Assembly: GCA_027604505.1 (NCBI GenBank)
Contig: JADIIX010000042.1
Coordinates: forward strand, 1 to 64,000
Origin: Gonapodya sp. JEL0774
Taxonomy: Eukaryota; Monoblepharomycota; Monoblepharidomycetes; Monoblepharidales; Gonapodyaceae
Reading direction: 5' to 3'
Length of the DNA: 64,000 nt
The position numbers were made by a program, and so were the translations under genes. How positions within the stretch are numbered: the stretch's first letter is position 1; every line of letters starts with the position of its first letter. This document shows positions 56,559 through 64,000 of the stretch, piece by piece. The notes under the pieces were generated by a model, which was given only the letters and a program-made list of their open reading frames with translations, did no database searches and was not told the DNA's origin.

Positions 56559-59500
56559 ATGGCTGCGGTTTTCCGGAGCCAATCTATTCGGGGCTCGCGG
56601 CATCCACCGCCTCTGGCAACCTCATTATCTCAAACACAGTTCCATAGCACATCATCCTCCGACCCCCTCCGCGTCCGTCTAATAGCATCCCTCTTCCCCG
56701 CTACGGATCCAGCAAACTCTTCTGCCTCACAACTACCAACCAGCGAGCGTTACGCATCTGCATTTCCGGACGAGAGGCTCCTCGCCTACATCAAAGTACT
56801 GGAGGAGAAAAAGCCATCGCAATCCTCAACTGCCCTTGCGCTTTCACATTATCTTCTCTCGGTCGGTGCGGGCGGGTCGTTTGCGACCGCGGTGGGGAAG
56901 GGCGGGTCTTACAACAACCTGGCAGCGGCGGCTCGAGGTGGTAGTGCCCCTGACAGGAAAACCGCCCAGACCGTCCTAAGTGCGGCTATGGCTCGTGCTG
57001 ATGACGATTCAGAAGACGAGAGTTACGGCCGGAAGGCTGCGAGTGCGCCTGGGGAGAGAAGGAAAGTAAAACAACGGTATATATGTGTGACCAGTGAGTG
57101 GAACACTGTTCCCCGTTTTTTTACACGTGGAAGTCTTGAACGAGTGCACTTTCTTGTCAGTCCGATCCAGCCCAAACTCATCCAACGCCAATACCGTTGT
57201 TCGTCTGCATAAAGTCAAACTACTTCCATCCGGCGTGTTCGCAGCGGTACGGTCGTACGGTTTAGACGAGTGCAAGGGAATTGAAAGCGTACCGGACGTG
57301 AGTATTTGATTCAATAAGGGATTGCGACTGGGATCAGGGTGGATAACAATCGGGATCATGTTGAAGTGATCCTGCAGGCTCATGGGACACACTTTTTGGG
57401 TGTATTTGATGAAAATGATACTATTGAACCATTTCTCACTATGGTGTTTTCTTAATCCCCCATCAAAGACTGCAACCTTCGCTATTGTGTTTGCAAAACT
57501 TTATCTTTGGCACGCCGAGGACGAAGGCCGCAAGGTTGATTTCCTAACTGCTGTGGCACGAGTGAGTCAACTTCCAGTCAAGTATGTGATGTGTCAAGAA
57601 CGTGATGTAACTCGCACCATCAATGGGGGTCGATATCTACCAATGTTTTACAGCTACTGCGTAACTACCTCGCTAAACCACCACCCATTATCAATATTTC
57701 GGTCTCACAGTCTGCTAGCCGAGCGGCCTCTCCACCCACGATTTCTCTCGACGCTGACGGGCAGGGGGGTGATACTACGGCGAACCGGCGAAAACCTCTA
57801 GATGTGGCCACGGCTAATCCCGACGTGGAAACCGATTTATTGCAAGGTATGCTGCAGAGTTTCTTCGATTACGGGTCCGGAGATGGAAAGGAAGGCGGAA
57901 CCAAGGAAGTTGAGGGTAGATTACGACGGGAAGTGGGAGGTTTAGAAGGTGTGAGTATCCTCGAGATCAGAGCTGCCACCTTTGTGCTTGCCATGACTGC
58001 CATTTATCTTCACGTGACTGTTTTTAGGCGAATATTCATTCTATAATTACGTCCTACACCGCTGCCAATGAGGCGGTCAGCCTTCTTGACGTTGCGATAC
58101 GCGAGCTCGATGAGATCGACCAGTGGTTGAACGGATTGTCTGGAAGGCTGAACGTAAGTTCTTGGGCGATATTTGAGAAGAGTTTAGGTGTCCCAAACGA
58201 CTGACCGCCAATTGACTTTCTTCCTCCGCTTACTTTGGGGTGCCTTCACAGAACATGGGCCAGGATGTGCAAGCTATTGAGGCCAAAAACAAAGGCATGC
58301 AAGTACAGACCACTAATCAAAAGCAGCTTGTAGTGGAGCTGGAAAAAATTCTAGTGAGAATCTCTCGAGCAATTGATCTTTGGAAATGAGCGGAAGTCGA
58401 CACTCCCTGCGACAGTCCTCACTTTCCTTACCTTCGTCAGCTGTTTCCGCTCTCCGAAACACATCCCTCTACCCTCCATCGAATAGCGCTATATCATCTG
58501 CCTTAGCGGCTGCTGAGCAGCTCCGTGCTATTTTGAATCGTCGATTCGAGGGCGGCATCGGATCGATGCAAGTGGTGCAGGAGCGTATGCAAGCGTGGGG
58601 TGGAGAAGGAAGCAAATTTGCAGCAAAAGTTGTGGAAGCCGTAAGAGCCTCTGTGGAGAAGGAGGTATGGTTGATCAGCAGACGGTCCCAAACCAATGAA
58701 CCTGACAGTGTTTCGCAACAGGCGGATTCGCAGCTTGGTGACCGTTCTCGCCTTCCGCGAAGAGGCCACCTGAAACTTTACCCACATGATCAGATGGAGT
58801 CTGTTGCTTTACAGTACGCGGGCTTAGTCGATTGGCTCAAGGAGGTTGATCCAAGGAAGCATAATGAGCTTCAGCTGGTATGGCTGGTGATCGGTGTCTC
58901 CATCCTCTTTTGAGACACTAACTCAGTCGATTGCACACAATCTATCTGTTGAAACTCAGATTTATGTTCAACAAGCGAATAGGGTCTACCGAAGAGAGAT
59001 TCGCGATTTCATGGAAGTACTGAGGACTCAGTACTTGACTCTACCCTCGTCTGGGGTTCCCACAGGAGGAAGTGGCACGAAAAGTGGCACGATTGGGAAG
59101 GAGAAAGGAGATGATTTGCCGTGGGGTAAGAATTTACAATCCGAGTTTGCGTGTCGTCCTCCCTCTGAACCACTGCAAATCATAACTGTGGCAGTCTTTA
59201 CTCCTGATAAGGCATCATTTTCGGTGCAACCACTAAAGTCGTTTCAAAGCGCTGTTGGTGGAGCGATGAATCGGTCTGCCATGTTGGGGATAGCTGGGCG
59301 CACCTCATCCTCGACGAATCTCCCGACTTCTCATCGGAGAGAGAAAAGCGATGTTGCGGGGTGGAATGCGGGTAGAGATGAAGACCCTGAAGGGATGCAA
59401 CCTGACGAAGCAATCGACATAACCTTAGAACACATGGGTGCAGCCATGTTGCGGGAACAGAACTTTATCGTTGATTTGTTTGGAGTCGGTGGTTCGATTG

Positions 59501-61072
59501 GAGGTAGGAGCACGAGTCCGCAACCGGGTCTGGACAGGAGTGGCATGATGACTAGTAGGGATGAACTCGGAGGTTCAAACACGGGATTGCTTGACGCACC
59601 TGGGGGCACAAATGGGATGAGCCCCGCCATTTCAAAGTCAGGAAGGGACGTCAAAATACAAAAGCGGATGGCGTGAGTTCCTTGTCAATGATCGCTCTAC
59701 TGTATGACATCATACACCAATACCAACTCTCCTTTTTGCGGTGATCTTAAATTCAGAGAAACAATGGAAGCCCTCTTTGACCTCGTTTTGCCTGAACTCA
59801 CGAGCTTGGTTGATATAGGGTCACGTTCAGATCCTACCATTGCCCTCACAATGCTTGTCCGAGTTGAAGACCATCTCAACATGCTTGTCAAGCTGTCGGG
59901 CTCTTCTGGCGAGTCACCTCAAAGCGTCAGCGCGCCTTCATCTACAGCGCCAGCTGTTGCGCCTGGCTATGCAATAGGGGTTTTGGAAGCCACGCGTGAT
60001 AGATGTGTAAAGATTGTGGAGAAGTTTGTCAATGAGCAGGTTGCCTTGATAGAAGAGACCAAAGTGTCATTGAAAAGACGAACTGGAGTGCTATCGTTTA
60101 TTCGGACGTTCCCAGTGAGTAACGCTAGTATGCCATTCTTCGCCATGGTATTCTGACAATCGTGACCCCTTTTCAAGGCCTTTGCTGACCGGTTTGAATC
60201 TTGCATCCGGGACACTCAACCCACACCACACGGAGCTCCATCGACTGCGCGAACTCTTGTCAATACTTCCATTGAGCGCGTTGTTCGAAAGATATTTGAC
60301 TCAATGGACGTCATTGCCAAGGACGTCCAGCAGGCCGCAGAGAGCAATAGCAAAGCTCAACAAGATGACAAAGAGCGTTTGAATGTTCACATTCTTCACT
60401 TGCGTGAGTATTGAGATGTTTGAACCTCACCAGAGGTGAATTTTTGATACGAGGCAATTTATCCTGGGCAGAGAACATGCACACATTCTATACAGAGGTT
60501 CGAGGTCGTAAAGTCGCTGTTCTGGACCCGTGGGTGAAGCAGGCGAAATCCCTATATGATTTGCATCTGCAGCGGTATGTCAAGGCTGTCCTACGAAGAC
60601 CTCTGGGCAAGCTTCTCGAGTTCTTCGAGGGTGTGGAGGATCTCCTTCGAACAGGTGCAGCGGAAGAAGTTTCTTTTCACATTCAATTCAACAAAAATGC
60701 TCTGAAAGAAGTGGTGCGGAAGCAATCAGCGAAAGAGGTATGTTTGAAAGAGACCCCATGTTTCAACAGTACCAACACGAAAACCCGTTGCTTCCGGTTT
60801 GTACACTACAGATGAAACGTAATTTGGAACAGCTTTACAAACGAGTTGATAAGCACTTTCAGGAGGGAGACGGCTCAACCCTCAGCACCACCCAATCCAC
60901 TTCTGGCTCTTTGCTACAGGTTGTCTGGCGGAACATTCAAGAAGAGTTTATTAAGCTGCTGAACCGGTATGATGATTTAATTGCTCGATGTTGGCCCAAG
61001 AGTGGTCTCCAGTTGGAGTTCTCTGTCAAGGACATGTTGGACTGGTTCAGCGAAATCGCGCGAAGTCACTAA
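56559..61072 (+). CDS. SEC3: SEC3/EXOC1, exocyst complex subunit
   Basis: Thirteen exons (56559-57093, 57161-57297, 57469-57561, 57654-57950, 58028-58153, 58252-58353, 58416-58664, 58722-58877, 58927-59672, 59757-60114, 60178-60403, 60472-60737, 60812-61072) give about 1183 residues. SEC3 marks exocytic sites at the plasma membrane and binds PI(4,5)P2 and Rho GTPases. The N-terminal PH-like domain is seen as ERRKVKQRYICVT then VVRLHKVKLLPSG (about 170-215). The central coiled coil has LDVAIRELDEIDQWLNG and IEAKNKGMQVQTTNQ. The long SEC3 C-terminal region includes NMHTFYTEVRG, RRPLGKLLEFFEGVEDLL and the ending LEFSVKDMLDWFSEIARSH, which is typical of the family. It lies next to a kinase gene on the same strand and in the same window as a RhoGEF, a plausible functional neighbour. 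Confidence 0.94.
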
Positions 61073-61227
61073 AATTTTATACCTACCGTTTGTACATATG
61101 TATTGTTCCCAACTCCTTTTTACGTGATAGTAGTGTCCAGTGCTTTGCACTTCGATAACGAGGCAAGCTTGACCCCATTTTTGAAGTGAATCTCTGCCGA
61201 TCCATCAACATTCCGAACCTTCCAGCA

Positions 61228-62482
61228 ATGTCTCAGTCGTCAAATCGGAAGCGCAAGAGTTTCGCGGACTCCCTAGCTTCTGTGTCAGCAGAGCTGGCGG
61301 AGAATCGAAAGAAACCTCGCAAATCCCCCGCTTCTTCCAAGCACGATAAGGAAGTGGCAGTATCACCCGAAAAGAGATTAAGGAGATTCAGACCTACTGG
61401 TGATACTCGTTTTGGAATCTGCGGTGATTGAAACGGCAGCTAAGCAGTTTCAACCACAGCAAATGGTGACGTAAGGAATAGAGTGAACCGCGCGTTAACA
61501 CAGAGAATGTTCCTTGTCAATCGAGAAAAACTGTCTGACGGTGAGGGATCCGTCTGTGACTGTCGGGGACTTCGAATCAACTATAAATAGTTTCTTCCAG
61601 ATGAAGAAGTATTTAAAGTACTCGGGTCGACTGGGAACGTTTACACAGTACGTATTGGAAAGCTCGTCTCGTGTGACTGTCCCGAGTAAGTTTTTACTTC
61701 ACATTTACTTGGTTCTTCTGTTCAATTGATGTGCGCCTTCTGTGTCCGAAGCGCCGCCAAGGGAAACTTATGCAAGCATCACCTGTTTGTGATGCTTCGA
61801 GTGCTAAGGGTGAATCAGAACAACCCAAGCGTCTGGCAGACTGCCTTATTAGCCTGCGAATTGGAGGTCATCTTCAAGTCGGCTCCCCCCGATCCACGAA
61901 TTCTTGCCGATAAGGAAGTCCAGCGAGCTTGGAGAAAACTGGAGGGTGTCGAGGGTGAGACTGTTGAGAGTGAAGAAACAAGTGAGGAAACTGGTGCCAG
62001 AAAGATTGACCAGGATGCAGAATGCCCTACCTGCTACGAGAAGCTCGTCGTGAGTCTTGACAACTATCCCCGTAAAAATGTTGAAACCCGTAGCAAAAGT
62101 TTATTATGTGAATATCTGCCAGGATCCGAACAGACCAACAGCGTGGTGCTTGACCTGCCGCAACAGTATACACAAAGATTGCCTGGGAACGTGGAGGGAC
62201 GCCTGTAGATCTCAACACAAACCAGTTACATGTGTTTATTGCCGTTCAGAATGGATTGAACTGAGTGTGGGTGGGGACCGGGCAGCTGTTGCCAAAGTGG
62301 GAGAAGATGGTTACATCAACCTTGGAAGAGCTGCGGGACTCCCCACTACCAGAGGTGTGTTGTTCTTTTGTCATCGAAGGCGTGCTCAGATTTCGTGAGG
62401 ACTTTTCTTGTTGGAAACATTTACAGATACTTCCACGTATAGCATTTGGTCTGGGTTGTCTGGAGAGAGATGGGGCTACTGA
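61228..62482 (+). CDS. SWIM-RING E3 ubiquitin ligase-like protein (ZSWIM2 type)
   Basis: Six exons (61228-61399, 61448-61540, 61601-61685, 61752-62049, 62123-62354, 62427-62482) give about 311 residues. After a basic N-terminus (SNRKRKSFADS) comes a block typical of fungal SWIM proteins: VNRALTQRMFL, then VLGSTGNVYTVRIG. The SWIM zinc finger CDCP...LCKH (C-x-C-x(9)-C-x-H) is completed across an intron. Residues 205-270 are a RING-type finger: CPTC, WCLTC, HKDC, then CVYC. The end reads DTSTYS, as in homologues. SWIM-RING proteins act as ubiquitin ligases; the substrate is unknown. The first intron was placed so that a conserved stretch stays in frame. Confidence 0.82.
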
Positions 62483-63022
62483 GTACTAAAGCGGGCACTC
62501 GGAACTATGCATTTCATTTTGATGTTGTTGATTCGAATCCATTCTTTTCGGTCAGATTTTATTGTATTTTAAAACTTTTTTCATGGCTGCGGTCCCCAGC
62601 GGCCTTGGAGCAACTCACGAAGTTGGTGAAAGGGACGCCAAAAGACGTCTTTGGCTTCATGCACCTGAACTCGTTGGGGCATCGGTAACTGATCCACTCA
62701 GACCAGGAAAAACGCAGATTCGCGTGGTGGTAGCTGGTTCGTGAAGCACGATGGAAGTAGTGTAATATAGAATTTACATTGTTCTTTGGGTATTCGGATA
62801 TCAAGACATCGGCATCATTCACATTGTCTCATGCAATTTTCATTTTCATTTGTGCGCGATAACAGATCTCAATACATTCAAAAGCGCCGGTAAAATTAAT
62901 GAATGTCGAACAGACGTGTTGTAGTCCCTCCAAATTCATTGGACCCACTCTTTCCAGTTTCGCTACTTTTCAGGGAGCAAGTGAGAGAACGGGCTGGGGG
63001 CGGTGAAGGAGGTGCTCCCCAT
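62483..63022. other. intergenic region between convergent genes
   Basis: About 540 bp. A 53-codon plus-strand frame (starting at 62584, MAAVPSGLG) and overlapping minus-strand frames are present, but none has recognisable similarity or splice support. It is probably the joint 3' region of the SWIM-RING gene and the minus-strand gene to the right. Confidence 0.45.
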
Positions 63023-64000
63023 TCATGCGTGGGTGTTCAAGTATGTTGTGTTACTCGCTCCATTTGGTGATTGCTGGTACAGTATCTGCAATGCGTGATT
63101 CTTCTCCTGCGATGGTATTGTTATGAAAAAATCATGATCAACTAAGGGATTCAACATAGAGCAACACTCAAAACTCACTGCAAGCAGGTGAGTCACATTC
63201 TGCTCGTTCCGCACCCAAAAGGATTCCAATTGTGTCAAGTGAGCAATATGGATATCTAAATCTTCAACAACTTGAACCAAGTCCTCCAGGCGACCCCGTA
63301 TCCTCGCCACATGCACAAGCCCTGCCCTATATATGGCAGTCATCTCGAGGCACGAGCTATGATATGAAGCCGTTTCCGACAGGCGGAGCAAATCCGTCAC
63401 TCCTCTTGCATGCGCAACTGCATTGTGGAACGCCAGTGAATTGAGCCATTGTGGAGGTGAGACTCCCAAGGTCAGAGTGAGCGGAGATGAAATCGTAAGA
63501 CCGATCAAATCGTACAGGAGCGATATGCGGCGAAAACTCGGGTTTGACCACGTTGGGTTCGAATACGTCGCAACGAGTTCAAAGCGCCATTCAGCAAGTC
63601 GCTGGACAAACAGATTGTATCCGGGAAAAGCTGCTGGATTCGATGGATCGAAACCAGAGACCACAGCGTGCTTCCTAGTTTCCAGGAAGTTAGAAAGAAT
63701 CTAGCAGTGGGGAAGCGAAGAATTGTGCAGTGACAGCTATCACACTAGAAGATGTTGCTTTCGACTAAATGGAATCCTGACCTGATAGAGTCCAGGCATG
63801 TTGACAATTGTGGTGAAGGCAGCATTTGGTGACGTGCCCAAGTATCCTTCCCACTTAATGTTTCTGCCGATTAATGAACATGGAAGAAGAAGAAGAACAA
63901 CAGGGATGTAAGTATCTGATCTTGCTTCTACCAATCAAAGACGAGGAATGCAACTTCAGCAACTGAAAATCACGAGCAATCTCTGCATCTACAACGCAGC
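63023..64000 (-). CDS. unrecognised protein, 5' part beyond the window
   Basis: Exons at 63106-63023 (stop at 63025-63023), 63700-63179 and 63863-63782 join in frame, and a further coding-like stretch near 63900-63990 suggests the gene continues past the window. The visible C-terminal part has about 230 residues and is mainly helical (WFELVAT-like and ISLLYDLIGLTI stretches; LEDLVQVVEDLDIHIAHLTQLESFW). It could be the regulatory region of a fungal Zn-cluster transcription factor, but no diagnostic motif is present in the window, so no function is assigned. Confidence 0.6.

Noticed and set aside
57094-57160. Apparent frameshift at a T7 run (57116-57122) in SEC3
   Set aside because: A GTGAGT donor at 57094 and a TTCTTGTCAG acceptor ending at 57160 define a 67-nt intron that restores the frame and the conserved VVRLHKVK context, so no shift is needed.

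Overview
The window looks like nuclear DNA of an early-diverging, zoospore-forming fungus, most likely a chytrid. Genes carry many short GT-AG introns (mostly 45-90 nt, donors GTGAGT or GTAAGT). The gene set is fungal (SSK2-type MAPKKK, SEC3, VPS51, RED) but also holds genes expected of a flagellated opisthokont and not of yeasts: an LRRCC1/CLERC-like centriole protein and a Rho guanine-nucleotide exchange factor built like animal RGS-RhoGEFs. No mobile element, CRISPR array, rRNA or tRNA gene was found. Exon models were assembled by eye from splice signals and reading frame. Every full model given closes in frame, but single junctions may be off by a few bases.

Layout, left to right. 0-3 kb: a STRAP-like relic, then the spliceosomal RED/IK gene (+). 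3-6.3 kb: gene-poor DNA with a 182-bp direct repeat, a 67-bp tandem duplication and a small gene (-) for a membrane-anchored PD-(D/E)XK nuclease-like protein. 6.3-12.8 kb: tubulin cofactor A and VPS51 (+), whose first introns are unusually long. 13.4-15.6 kb: a secreted, probably GPI-anchored GH26-like hydrolase (+). 15.8-20.7 kb: two unrecognised genes. 20.9-37.3 kb: a run of five minus-strand genes: LRRCC1-like, a histidine phosphatase ending in a PCNA-binding motif, the RGS-RhoGEF-like protein, a HotDog thioesterase and a PUB-domain protein. 37.5-38.0 kb: a broken Sel1-repeat gene. 38.7-40.6 kb: an equilibrative nucleoside transporter (+). 40.8-47.0 kb: two neighbouring minus-strand genes for secreted proteins made of repeated ~85-residue carbohydrate-binding-like modules, one with a lectin/glucanase-like head. 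47-50 kb: mostly unresolved, with the 3' end of one membrane-protein-like gene. 50-62.5 kb: three plus-strand genes, SSK2-like MAPKKK, SEC3 (EXOC1) and a SWIM-RING ubiquitin ligase. The right edge cuts a minus-strand gene.

Shared themes are signalling to the cytoskeleton and polarity (RhoGEF, SEC3, TBCA, SSK2, LRRCC1), membrane traffic (VPS51, SEC3) and the cell surface (GH26-like enzyme, modular proteins). There is no operon-like organisation. The observations most worth following are the fungal RGS-RhoGEF with rgRGS, C1, coiled-coil, RA, DH and PH parts; the phosphatase-PIP-box fusion; and the exon-cassette surface proteins.
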